DNA of 64,000 nt from Candidatus Tectimicrobiota bacterium (lineage in GTDB: Bacteria; JACPUC01), in assembly GCA_016192455.1 (NCBI GenBank), contig JACPUC010000026.1, positions 186,001 through 250,000 of the forward strand. Direction: 5' to 3'. Under the pieces are notes generated by a model. That model was not told the DNA's origin. It did not search any database and saw only the letters and a program-made list of their open reading frames with translations. The translations under genes were made by a program, and so were the position numbers. Below are positions 35,674 to 43,892 of the stretch, piece after piece; within the stretch, counting starts at the first letter, position 1, and the number at the start of each line of letters is the position of its first letter.

Positions 35674-37965
35674 TCAACCCCTCCTCTGGCGCTGCTTGGC
35701 CTCGAGCGCCTTTACCACGTCGGCGGGCGAGATCGGCAGCCGGGTAAACATCACGCCGGTGGCATCGTAGACGGCATTGACGAGGGCGGAGATCACCGCC
35801 AGGCCCGCCGCCTCGGCCGCCTCCTTGGCGCCGTAGGGGCCGTCAGGATCGTTCGACTCAACGATCAGGGAGACGATCTCCGGGGTCTCCTTGATGGTCG
35901 GGATATGGTACTCCAGCAGGTTCGGGTTCAGGGCCATCCCGCCGTCCCACGTGAACCCCTCGTGGAACACCTGGCCGATGCCGAAGAGTACCGACCCGTG
36001 CACCTGCCCGTCCACGGCGCGGGGATTGATGGCCTTGCCGCAATCCTGCGCCGCCGCCACCTTCAGGACGGTCACCTCGCCGGTTTCTGGATCAACCTCC
36101 ACCTCGGCGGTCACGGCGCCATAGCTGTAGGTGCCGGTGGCCTGGCCGTACTGCTTGCCCGGCGTCAGCCAATCGCGATTGAAGTTAATTTTCGGCGTGT
36201 AGCTGCCGCGGCCGAGCACCGGGCGGCCGACGGCGTAGGCATGGCGCACCAGGGCGCCGATGCCGACGCGGCGCTGCGGCGCGCCGCGCACCCAGAGCTC
36301 GCCGTTGTAGCCCTCGATGTCCGCCACGTTCGCCTCCAGGCGCTCCGCCGCCAGCGCCAGCAACTGCTCGCGGGCGTCGAGCGCCGCGGCGCGCACGCCG
36401 TTGCCGGAGACGAAGGTGGCCGACATGCTGTAGGCGCCGGGGTCCTGCGGCGTCGTCTCGGAGTCGGCGGAGATGAGCTCGATGCTGGAGACGGGTACGC
36501 CCAGCGCCTCGGCGGCCACCTGCACCACCATCGTGTTGTTCCCCTGGCCGTTGTCCACGGCGCCGGTGAACAGCGTCAGGCTGGCATCCTCGTTGAACTT
36601 GAGGTAGGCGGAGGAGCTGGAGCGGAAGCCCATGTTGAAGCCGTTGATCATCCCCGCGCCGCCGATGCCGCGCCCGCGCAGCTTGCCGTTGGCGGACGGC
36701 TTCGGCGTCTTCCAGTTGACGGCGCCGGCGCACGCCTCGAGGGCCTCGCTGAGGCCGGAGCTGACGACGCGCGAGCCGCTCAGGGCTTCCTCCCCCGTCT
36801 TCATGGCGTTGCGCAGGCGGATGTCCAGGGGATCGATGCCAAGGTCCTTGGCGCAGAGATCGAGGAGGCAGCTCTCGGCGTAGTGAACCTGCTGGCCGCC
36901 GTGCCCCTTCATAGCGCCGCGGATGGGCCGGTTCGTGTAGATGCGGCGACCGCGCCAGCGCAGGCTCTTGCTGCGCAGGGCGATCTCGACCATCGCCAGG
37001 GGCCAGCCGATGGCGATGGGGCCGGTGCTCATGTAGGCGCCGCCGTCGGCAAGGAGATCGAGGGTCTTCGCCAGGATGGCGCCGTCCTTGGTCAGCGCCA
37101 ATCCCATGGTGACCTCCATGGGGTGCTTCTGGCGCGACATCATGAGGGACTCTTCGCGGCTTAGGGTGATGCGCACCGGGCGGCCGCAGGCGATGCTCAG
37201 GCGGGCGGCGCAGTAGTCGGCCGGGAAGGTTTCGGAGCGTCCGCCGAAGGCGCCGCCGGAGAAGACCTTGTGGACGCGGATTTTCTGCGCCGGCAGGTCG
37301 AGGACGTTGGAGAGGGCGCGGCGGCGCGCGAAGGGGGAGGTGGTCGGCGCCCAGATAAGGAGCTTGCCGCCGCTGTAGGAGGCGAGGACGCCGTAGGGCT
37401 CCATCTGCACGTGCGAGATGGCCTCGCAGAAGAAGGTCTCCGTGCGGCGGTAGTCGGCCCGGCGCCAGCACGCATCCACGTCGCCGTAAGAGGTGTTGTT
37501 CTCGGCGCCGATGTTGTTCGGTGCATGCTCGTGGAGCTGCGGCGCCCCCGGCTCCATCGCCTTCTTGAAGTCGAAGACGGCGGGCAGATCCTCGTAGTCG
37601 ACGCTGATGAGCGCCAGCGCCTCCTGGGCGACGTCCTGGCTGGTGGCCGCCACCGCGGCTACTTCCTCGCCGATGTAGCGCACCTTGTCGCGCGCCAGGA
37701 GGAACTGGTCGCGGCTGTTCGTGAAGACCCCGTAGGGGATGCCGGCGTACGACTCGCCGGTGACGACGGCCCGCACGCCGCGCAGCTTCTTCGCCTTGCT
37801 CACGTCGATGCCGCGGATGCGCGCATGGGGGAAGGGGGAGCGCAGGATGGCGCCGTAGAGCATGCCGGGCGGACGATGGTCGGAATAGTAGGCAGCCGCT
37901 CCGGTCACCTTCTCGATGCCGTCCACGCTCGGGATCGGCTGGCCTACCACGTGGAGGTCGTTCAT
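35674..37965 (-). CDS. hcrA: 4-hydroxybenzoyl-CoA reductase, molybdopterin subunit
   Basis: A 763-residue large subunit that binds the molybdenum-MCD cofactor and removes the para-hydroxyl of 4-hydroxybenzoyl-CoA to give benzoyl-CoA. Motifs: GVRAVVTGESY near the N-terminus, VFSGGAFGGRSETFPADY, the RGAMKGHGGQQ loop, GAVDNGQGNNTMVVQVAAEALG and the active-site Glu region PYGAKEAAEAAG. The length matches known HcrA (about 770). GAGGAGATGTC precedes the ATG. Assignment as Hcr rather than another xanthine-dehydrogenase relative rests mainly on the neighbouring HcrB loop. Confidence 0.88.
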   Translation of the reverse strand: MNDLHVVGQPIPSVDGIEKVTGAAAYYSDHRPPGMLYGAILRSPFPHARIRGIDVSKAKKLRGVRAVVTGESYAGIPYGVFTNSRDQFLLARDKVRYIGEEVAAVAATSQDVAQEALALISVDYEDLPAVFDFKKAMEPGAPQLHEHAPNNIGAENNTSYGDVDACWRRADYRRTETFFCEAISHVQMEPYGVLASYSGGKLLIWAPTTSPFARRRALSNVLDLPAQKIRVHKVFSGGAFGGRSETFPADYCAARLSIACGRPVRITLSREESLMMSRQKHPMEVTMGLALTKDGAILAKTLDLLADGGAYMSTGPIAIGWPLAMVEIALRSKSLRWRGRRIYTNRPIRGAMKGHGGQQVHYAESCLLDLCAKDLGIDPLDIRLRNAMKTGEEALSGSRVVSSGLSEALEACAGAVNWKTPKPSANGKLRGRGIGGAGMINGFNMGFRSSSSAYLKFNEDASLTLFTGAVDNGQGNNTMVVQVAAEALGVPVSSIELISADSETTPQDPGAYSMSATFVSGNGVRAAALDAREQLLALAAERLEANVADIEGYNGELWVRGAPQRRVGIGALVRHAYAVGRPVLGRGSYTPKINFNRDWLTPGKQYGQATGTYSYGAVTAEVEVDPETGEVTVLKVAAAQDCGKAINPRAVDGQVHGSVLFGIGQVFHEGFTWDGGMALNPNLLEYHIPTIKETPEIVSLIVESNDPDGPYGAKEAAEAAGLAVISALVNAVYDATGVMFTRLPISPADVVKALEAKQRQRRG

Positions 37966-37974
37966 GACATCTCC

Positions 37975-38469
37975 TCAAACCTGCACGGGCGCGCGCATCG
38001 CCGCGGCGGCTCTCTGCACGGCCTCGATGATGTGGACGTAGCCGGTGCAGCGACAGAGCACTGAACCAAGGGCCGCGCGGATGTCCTCGACGCCCGCCTC
38101 GGGGCAGCGCTCGAGCAGCGCCTTCGCCGACAGGATCATGCCCGCGGTGCAGTAGCCGCACTGCATCGCCCAGGTGTCGAGGAAGGCCGTCTGCAGCGGA
38201 TGGAGCTGACCGTTCTCCGCCAGCCCTTCGATGGTCTCGACCCGCCGTCCGTCGCACTCCACGGCGAGGGTGAGGCAGGAGAGCACCGGCTGGCCGTCGA
38301 GGAGGAGGGTGCAGCAACCGCAGTCGCCCTTGTTGCACCCCATCTTGGCGCCAGTGAGGTGGAGGTCCTCACGAATGACATCAAGGAGGGTGCGATGGGT
38401 GGGCGTGGTGAGGTCATGGGGTTCCCCATTCACCTCCAGCTCAATCGTCTGGTAGCAAGGTTCCGTCAT
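37975..38469 (-). CDS. hcrC: 4-hydroxybenzoyl-CoA reductase, [2Fe-2S] subunit
   Basis: A 164-residue subunit carrying two [2Fe-2S] clusters: a plant-ferredoxin type (GCNKGDCGCCTLLLDG with a later SC) and an alpha-helical type (MQCGYCTAGM with VLCRCTGY). All eight Cys are present. It passes electrons between the Mo and FAD subunits. It begins the hcrC-A-B order with nine bases to hcrA. AAGG lies upstream of the ATG at 38469. Confidence 0.9.
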   Translation of the reverse strand: MTEPCYQTIELEVNGEPHDLTTPTHRTLLDVIREDLHLTGAKMGCNKGDCGCCTLLLDGQPVLSCLTLAVECDGRRVETIEGLAENGQLHPLQTAFLDTWAMQCGYCTAGMILSAKALLERCPEAGVEDIRAALGSVLCRCTGYVHIIEAVQRAAAAMRAPVQV

Positions 38470-38643
38470 TACCTTGTTCCCTTCTTAGCACATGGATCAA
38501 CCGGGTCCGCTCTCGCCGCGGCAACCTGGCGGGGTCCCAGCTCCGCTTCTCTGAGGTGTTCCCCTGCTTCGCCCAAGGCGCCCAGGCGCAGGCGGGCGGG
38601 GTGCGCGCCAGCGCGGTTGCACGCTGCTCCCGAGCCCTAGGGG

Positions 38644-39819
38644 CTACCCCGCCAGTAGCGCGCGAGCCACGATCAGGCGCTGGATTTCCGCCGAGCCGTC
38701 GTAGATGCGCATAATGCGCGTGTCGCGGTACATCCGCTCGACCAGGCTCGCCGCCGCGCCGTCGGCCTGGAGGCCGAGGATGCCGAAGAAGTCCACGGCG
38801 CGGTCGGCGACGCGGTTGACCACCTCCGTGCCGAAGAACTTCGCCATCGAGGCCTCCGTCGAGCAGCGCTCGCCGCGGCCCATGCGCGCCGCCGTGGTGT
38901 AGAGGAGCAGCCGCAGGGCGTAGATCTCCGTCTCATTCGCGGCCAATAGCTCCGCGAGCCTGCCGCGCCGCCCCCGCACGCCGAAACCGGCGCCGTTCCC
39001 GGCCCGCTTCCCAGCCTGGGCGGCAGCGTACTCCCGGCAGCTCTCCTGCAGGCGGCCCGCCGCCCCCAGCCCGCCGGCCGCCATGCCAAGGCGCCCCTTG
39101 TCGAGGGCACGCATGGCGACGCGGAACCCCTTGTTCACTTCGCCGATGACGTTGCGCTTCGGCACGCGGCAGTCGTGCAGGCGCAGCTCGCAGGTGGCCG
39201 CGCCGCGCAGCCCCATGAGGCGGTCGACCGGGCCGAGATCCAGACCCGGCGTCTGGCGCTCCACGAAGAACGCCGTCATGCCGCGGTTGCCGGCCGCCGG
39301 GTTCGTCTTCGCCAGGATGGTGTAGTAACTCGCGTGCGGCCCGTTCGACACCCAGATCTTTTGGCCGTTGAGCACGTAGGCATCGCCGTCGTCGACGGCC
39401 CGCGTTTGGATGGCGGCGGCATCCGAGCCGGCATTCGGCTCGGTGAGGGCGAGGGAGGCAATGGCCTCGCCGCGCGCCAGCTTCGGCAGGTAGGCGCGCT
39501 TCAGCTCCTCGGAGCCTTCGTACACCAGGCCCATGGCGCCGATGCCGCTGTTTGTTGTGATGCGCGTGCGCAGGCAGAGGTTTGTGGTGGCGATCTCTTC
39601 AAGGACGAGGATCTCCGCCACCAGCGGCAGCTCGAGGCCCCCATAGGCGGCGGGGATGCTCAATCCGAAGAGGCCCAGCTCGCGCATGCGCCGCAGGAGG
39701 TGCTCCGGGATAACCCCTTCCTCCTCGATCCGCTGTTCCAGCGGGCGCACCTCGCGGCGCACGAAGTCCCGCACCTGGTCACGCAGCGTTAACTCAGCGG
39801 CACTGAATCCAAAATGCAT
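38644..39819 (-). CDS. acyl-CoA dehydrogenase with Asp at the usual catalytic-Glu position
   Basis: A 391-residue FAD enzyme: ALTEPNAGSDAAAIQT and IWVSNG in the FAD/substrate region, and RIYDGSAEIQRLIVARALL at the C-terminus. In most family members the last motif is YEGTxEIQR and its Glu is the alpha-proton base; here it is Asp374. I recall, without being able to verify it, that alicyclic acyl-CoA dehydrogenases of benzoate and cyclohexanecarboxylate metabolism deviate at this site. It is the first gene of the run leading into hcrCAB, with a probable FNR box 270 bases upstream. Cyclohexanecarboxyl-CoA or a ring-cleavage acyl-CoA are candidate substrates. Confidence 0.88.
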   Translation of the reverse strand: MHFGFSAAELTLRDQVRDFVRREVRPLEQRIEEEGVIPEHLLRRMRELGLFGLSIPAAYGGLELPLVAEILVLEEIATTNLCLRTRITTNSGIGAMGLVYEGSEELKRAYLPKLARGEAIASLALTEPNAGSDAAAIQTRAVDDGDAYVLNGQKIWVSNGPHASYYTILAKTNPAAGNRGMTAFFVERQTPGLDLGPVDRLMGLRGAATCELRLHDCRVPKRNVIGEVNKGFRVAMRALDKGRLGMAAGGLGAAGRLQESCREYAAAQAGKRAGNGAGFGVRGRRGRLAELLAANETEIYALRLLLYTTAARMGRGERCSTEASMAKFFGTEVVNRVADRAVDFFGILGLQADGAAASLVERMYRDTRIMRIYDGSAEIQRLIVARALLAG

Positions 39820-40512
39820 CCTGGAAAGCCCGGCTGGATGAGACGACGGAGCAGCGGGGGGAATTGAGAGGCTGGCGGCGTGCGGCAGGTGGGCGATACA
39901 TCGTCCTCCCCGAGGCAGTTCCCCTTCGCGAGCTGGAGCAATAGTCGTGCCGGCCTCCTTACGTCGCCGCCGCTGCGGGGAGAGGGCGTGAGCCGCCGCC
40001 CCGTGCAGGCGGTCGCCACCGAGGAACTCCGCCGCATCGCTCTCTGCCGCGTGGTTGGCCTATATGTTGCGGCTCGAAATGGCGGCTTTCATTGATCCAC
40101 GTCAAGTTTTCCCCTTCCAGCCGGGAGCATATTAGCCACGCAGAGAGCTGTCATGGCGATGGCGCTAAGCGGCAGCGTGCTGCGCTCCACCGCTTACCGC
40201 GCCACCCGGCGAGTGGCGCGCGCCGTGCGCGAGGCAAATCGCCGCGGGAGATCAAACTCCTGGAGGTGAACGGTTGGCAACGGCCCCGCTTCGGGCCCGT
40301 AGAAGCCGTTGCCTCGCGTGCACCTTGAGAAGCCACCACGGTTGGGGGGAAAGGGTGGCAGGCGGGCCGGCGCGGCGGCGTTAACCGCCGGCGTCACAGC
40401 TTATCCCGCGCCTGATGGCTCCACACCCCCCTGACTACTCTCGGCCGACGGGCGCACCTGAGTGCGCAATTCGCCCCGCAATCGCCACGAAGCTAGCCAG
40501 GAGATTGAGAGG
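39820..40512. other. divergent intergenic control region
   Basis: 693 bases between the minus-strand acyl-CoA dehydrogenase-hcr run and the plus-strand hemerythrin gene. It has no recognisable gene. It contains the FNR-type box at 40092-40105 and a TATA-rich hexamer (CATATA on the minus strand, about 40062-40067) where a -10 element of the minus-strand promoter would lie. Confidence 0.5.
40092..40105 (-). promoter_or_regulatory. FNR/CRP-family operator upstream of the acyl-CoA dehydrogenase-hcr genes
   Basis: TTGATCCACGTCAA matches the TTGAT-N4-ATCAA FNR consensus except for one G. Variants ending GTCAA are common targets of FNR-type regulators. On the minus strand a CATATA hexamer lies about 34 bp downstream of the box centre, close to the spacing of FNR-activated promoters. 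The adjacent fnr-like gene provides the obvious regulator. Confidence 0.6.
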
Positions 40513-41022
40513 GTGACGAATCCACTGGACCTGCTTACAGAACAGCATCAACACGGCTTGCGCGAGCTGGACCGCCTCGACGCCGCGCTCTCCAGAGTGC
40601 AGACGAGCGGCAACCTTGCGGCTGAGCTGGCGACGATCAGGCAGGCGGTCACGTTCCTTGATACGGAGGTGCGCCAGCATAACCAGATCGAGGAGGACCA
40701 CCTCTTCCCCGTGCTTGAAGCCACCGCTCCCGGCGGCCCCATCGGGGTGATGCTGGATGAGCACCGTGAGCTGTGGGCCGCACTCGATGCGCTGCAGAAC
40801 AGCCTCCGCAAACTGGCGGCGAGGAGCACCGATGAGGCGGCGCGCGATCTCCTGCTGCGCGAGGGGCTGCACATCTGCGACCTGCTGCGCAACCACATCG
40901 CCAAGGAGGAGAACATCCTCTTCCCCAGCGCCCGCGAATGCCTGACGCCGAGCCAGCTCGAGCGCATCTCCTGGGCCATGGAGGGGGAAGCCTCGGAGGA
41001 GTACAAGCGGCGCGACACGTGA
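40513..41022 (+). CDS. hemerythrin-like (HHE) protein
   Basis: A 169-residue four-helix protein from a GTG at 40513 (AGGAG at 40499-40503). Predicted di-iron ligands lie in LTEQHQHGLREL, VRQHNQIEEDHLFP, LDEHRELW and LRNHIAKEENILFP, giving the expected His and Glu set for an HHE domain. Such proteins bind O2 or NO or handle iron. It lies between the hcr arm and the FNR gene; a related protein closes the bcr arm at 50152, suggesting oxygen protection or sensing for these sensitive reductases. Confidence 0.82.
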   Translation: MTNPLDLLTEQHQHGLRELDRLDAALSRVQTSGNLAAELATIRQAVTFLDTEVRQHNQIEEDHLFPVLEATAPGGPIGVMLDEHRELWAALDALQNSLRKLAARSTDEAARDLLLREGLHICDLLRNHIAKEENILFPSARECLTPSQLERISWAMEGEASEEYKRRDT

Positions 41023-41864
41023 CTTAGCGCGTGCCGTGCTGGCGGCTCACGGCAGACGCCGGCTCTGCCTGCCTTTTCTCCCTTGGGGCGCCAAGAAAGG
41101 GGCATGGCTGCTTGCCATGAACGCGCCACGGAAAGCGCTCACCGCCAACAAGCTGGAAGGGGGAGGACCGGCTGCGGCAAGGCAGAAGAAGGGGCTGTTG
41201 CGCCTGATTTCTCTAGTATCCGATGACGTTACTGTCGCGTGTGTGGCATTTTGTCCCGATTCTATGTCTCAGACTATCTTCATTGTCCCACTGTTTGAAG
41301 GTCTCCCCCCTCCGCAGAACCAGTAAAGCTCTCCCAAGACACCTTTCTTCATCCCCAACCCAGTGGCGAGCGCATTTTCTTGACTTTTGTCATACTCTTA
41401 GGGTACTCATAAGGTGTTGTGCTACAATGAATTGGTTTTTCCAGTCCGAACTAGAGGCAGATGGGGAGGGGGAGTACGCCGCCCGGGGGGCGGAATTTGG
41501 CACTAAACATGCTCCAAGCAAGAATCAGGACTCTTCCCAGTCGGCGCCGCGGTTGCACCACACAGCCGCTGGATAGGGTTGGAGGGAGTGCCAAGAGGGA
41601 TGCCCTTCTTCCATCAGGCTGCTGGAGGGGCGCGGCCGAGAAGGCGCAACGAGAGGATGGCGAAGAGAGGCGCACGCATCCGAGGCACGTGGGAGGGGGC
41701 GCCGGGCGGCGGAGCGAACGAGCTGCAAGGGTGGCACGCTCTACCGACGCGGACACGGAGCTGAGCGTGCGCCGCGCCAGGCCTCTCCCAGGTTCGCCTC
41801 TCCAAGCTCGCATCAACTCCGGCGTTGTTGCCGGTGGAGCTTTCGTTGGGATGAGGAGGTCGCT
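41023..41864. other. intergenic region upstream of the fnr-like gene
   Basis: 842 bases without a convincing gene; frames here are short or Arg/Gly-rich. A distinctly AT-rich patch at 41330-41430 carries promoter and operator signals listed separately. A long leader (about 430 bases) would result if that promoter serves the fnr-like gene. Confidence 0.4.
41380..41428 (+). promoter_or_regulatory. promoter region with CRP/FNR-like palindrome upstream of the fnr-like gene
   Basis: TTGACTTTTGTCAT at 41380-41393 is a near-symmetric TTGAC-N4-GTCAA-type site of the CRP/FNR superfamily. Thirty bases on, TGC-TACAAT (41420-41428) is an extended -10. Together they suggest an activated or autoregulated promoter. 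The distance to the gene start (about 430 bases) is a caveat. Confidence 0.45.
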
Positions 41865-42560
41865 ATGCAACCGAATTGCGCAAGCTGTAAGTCGACCACC
41901 GACTGTCATTGGAGCTCATTGAACGACAAGCTCATCGAGGACCTGGTTCACCAGAGCAGCGTGCGCAGCTATGCCAAGAAGCAATACATCTTCCATGAAT
42001 CGGATCCGGTGCATGGCTTGTACATCCTGTGCGAAGGCCTCGTGAAGCTCATCAAGACCACCGCCAACAGCCGCCAGGTCATCGTCAAGCTGGTATATCC
42101 CGGGGAACTTCTCGGGGGCCTCTTCTTCCTGAACGGCAACGACGCCTCCTTCTCCGCCCAGGCGGTGGAAGACTCCTCCATCTGCTTCACGCATCGCAGC
42201 TACATCGAGCAGGTACTGCTGCGCGACGCCAACCTCTCTCTCAACCTCCTCACCTACTTCAACGAACAACTCTGCAACAGCTTCCAGACCCTGTGCGAGT
42301 TTGCCGCCTTCGACGTGGAGCAGCGCCTCGCCGGCACCCTGCTGCGCTTTGCCGAGCACTACTCCGTGGAGACGCGGGACGGCTTGGCCTGTCATCTGCC
42401 GCTGCGGCGCGGCGAGCTGGCCGAGTTCCTCGGCACCACCGCCGAGACCACAGCGCGCACCCTCAGCAACTTGAAGCGGCAGCAGATCATCGCCCTGGAA
42501 CGGCGCACCATCACCTTCCTGGATGTTGACCGCCTGCGGGCCATTGCCAAACGCTCCTGA
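41865..42560 (+). CDS. FNR-type oxygen-sensing transcription regulator
   Basis: A 231-residue CRP/FNR-family activator. The N-terminal Cys pattern is C5-x2-C8-x5-C14 (NCASCKSTTDCHW), exactly the spacing of the FNR [4Fe-4S] ligands. Cys107 in AVEDSSICFTHR aligns with the fourth ligand (E. coli Cys122). The cyclic-nucleotide-like barrel (residues 25-135), dimer helix and helix-turn-helix (LRRGELAEFLGTTAETTARTLSNLKRQQ) follow. The recognition helix ETTAR resembles FNR ETISR, so TTGAT half-sites are expected; two lie nearby. By analogy with AadR (Rhodopseudomonas) and AcpR (Azoarcus) it should switch on aromatic-CoA reduction when oxygen is absent. Confidence 0.92.
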   Translation: MQPNCASCKSTTDCHWSSLNDKLIEDLVHQSSVRSYAKKQYIFHESDPVHGLYILCEGLVKLIKTTANSRQVIVKLVYPGELLGGLFFLNGNDASFSAQAVEDSSICFTHRSYIEQVLLRDANLSLNLLTYFNEQLCNSFQTLCEFAAFDVEQRLAGTLLRFAEHYSVETRDGLACHLPLRRGELAEFLGTTAETTARTLSNLKRQQIIALERRTITFLDVDRLRAIAKRS

Positions 42561-42709
42561 CGCCAGTCTGCACCCCCGCTGGTTTCCAACGGGGCTCCTC
42601 TTCACGCCACCTGAAACGCGCTTCACGGGGATAAAAAAAGTGGCGAAGAGATTCGTTAGCTATGAAATTATGTGTGAGCATAAAAATTTTGCTCAAATCG
42701 TTAGATTCC

Positions 42710-42723
42710 TTGATTTTCATCAA
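42710..42723 (+). promoter_or_regulatory. consensus FNR box upstream of the benzoyl-CoA reductase genes
   Basis: TTGATTTTCATCAA is a perfect TTGAT-N4-ATCAA FNR operator in a strikingly AT-rich island (about 42625-42735) between the fnr-like gene and the first plus-strand pathway gene. The coding start at 42986 is 263 bases away. A -10 would be expected near 42745-42752, where CATGTTG is only a modest match. The rest of 42561-42985 contains no gene. Confidence 0.75.
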
Positions 42724-42985
42724 TTTTTTCCACCAACGACTGGCGCATGTTGTGGAACGAGAAAGCCGCCAGCCGGCGCCGAGAGCATGCTCCCGGCAGG
42801 CTGCTGGCCTCGAACTCCTGCCGCCGCAAAGCAGGCGCCGGCGGGAGAGGCCGCGGGATCAGCAGGGCCGCCGGCCAACGAGAGCGGAGGTCAAATTGCA
42901 AGCGGGCCACAGGGCGGAGCGGGTGACGAACGGCAGGCGGCTGGCGAGTCGCCGGCGGCGCTCATTCTGAGAAGGAACCCAGGCT

Positions 42986-43831
42986 GTGACGGGCGCGATC
43001 GACATCCTCTGCTACTTCTTCAGCCATGAAGCGATCCAGAAGTACTGGTACGACTGCGAGGAGCTCTACCGCGTGGTGCTCTGGTGGCAGATGCAGGATC
43101 GCGTGCAGGGACGCTCGCTCGACGAGTTCGTCGCCCTGCTGGACGAGGCGGGGGTGGAGAAGGTGCTCATCCCGGCCACGAAGATGATGTCCTACAAGAC
43201 CAAGAAGATGCTATGGGACATCAGCCCCGACGAGGTTCTCGCCGTCGTGCAGAGCAAGCCGGACCGCTTCGTCGGCATGGCGGGCTTCAACCCCTACAGC
43301 GGCATGGCCGGGGTGCAAGAAGTGGAGCATGCGGTGCGTACCCTCGGCTTCCGCGGCGTCCACCTCCACACCTATGGCTTCGGCCTCGAGCTGGACCACC
43401 GCAAGTACTACCCGCTCTACGCCAAGTGCGTCGAGCTTGGCGTTCCCGTCGTCATGCAGGTGGGCCACTCCGCCGAGCACATGCCCAGCGCCCTGGGCCG
43501 GCCCATCCTGGTTGATACCATCGCCCTCGATTTCCCCGATCTGAACATCGTGGGGGCCCACACCGGCTGGCCGTGGACCGACGAGATGATCGCCCTCGCC
43601 TGGAAGCACGAGAACGTCTACATCGGCATCGACGCGCACCACCCCCGCTACCTCGATCCCTCCCTCCTCCGCTTCATGAAGTCGCGCGGCAGGACGAAGG
43701 TCCTGTGGGGAACGAACTACCCGGTGGTGGCGCACGCCTCGGCCAACTACATGCGCGAACACCTGGGCCTCAGCCCAGAAGTGCAAGACCTGATCCTGCG
43801 CGAGAATGCGCGCAAGCTTTTCGGGTTGTAA
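42986..43831 (+). CDS. amidohydrolase-2-family protein with degenerate metal site
   Basis: A 281-residue TIM-barrel protein of the ACMSD-like amidohydrolase_2 family from a GTG at 42986 (AAGGAACC upstream). The first strand should give D-x-H-x-H but reads IDILCYF (Leu8 and Tyr10 replace both His). The last-strand Asp of FGSDYP is Asn (WGTNYPV). Two other His positions remain (QVGHSAEH and GAHTGWPW). So at least three of the five usual metal ligands are lost. It may be a non-metal enzyme, a substrate-binding subunit or a decarboxylase/hydratase with altered chemistry. It directly precedes bcrC (61 bases). Confidence 0.85.
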   Translation: MTGAIDILCYFFSHEAIQKYWYDCEELYRVVLWWQMQDRVQGRSLDEFVALLDEAGVEKVLIPATKMMSYKTKKMLWDISPDEVLAVVQSKPDRFVGMAGFNPYSGMAGVQEVEHAVRTLGFRGVHLHTYGFGLELDHRKYYPLYAKCVELGVPVVMQVGHSAEHMPSALGRPILVDTIALDFPDLNIVGAHTGWPWTDEMIALAWKHENVYIGIDAHHPRYLDPSLLRFMKSRGRTKVLWGTNYPVVAHASANYMREHLGLSPEVQDLILRENARKLFGL

Positions 43832-43892
43832 CGGTTTCGCACCGGCGGCTGCGCCCGCATGGCGCGCGGCGGAGCCGGAGGGAGGGGTGAGC

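Noticed and set aside
36185-38338. A 717-codon frame overlapping hcrA and hcrC
   Set aside because: An alternative frame of the minus-strand hcr genes, very rich in Arg/His/Gly, with no family pattern; hcrA and hcrC are clear.
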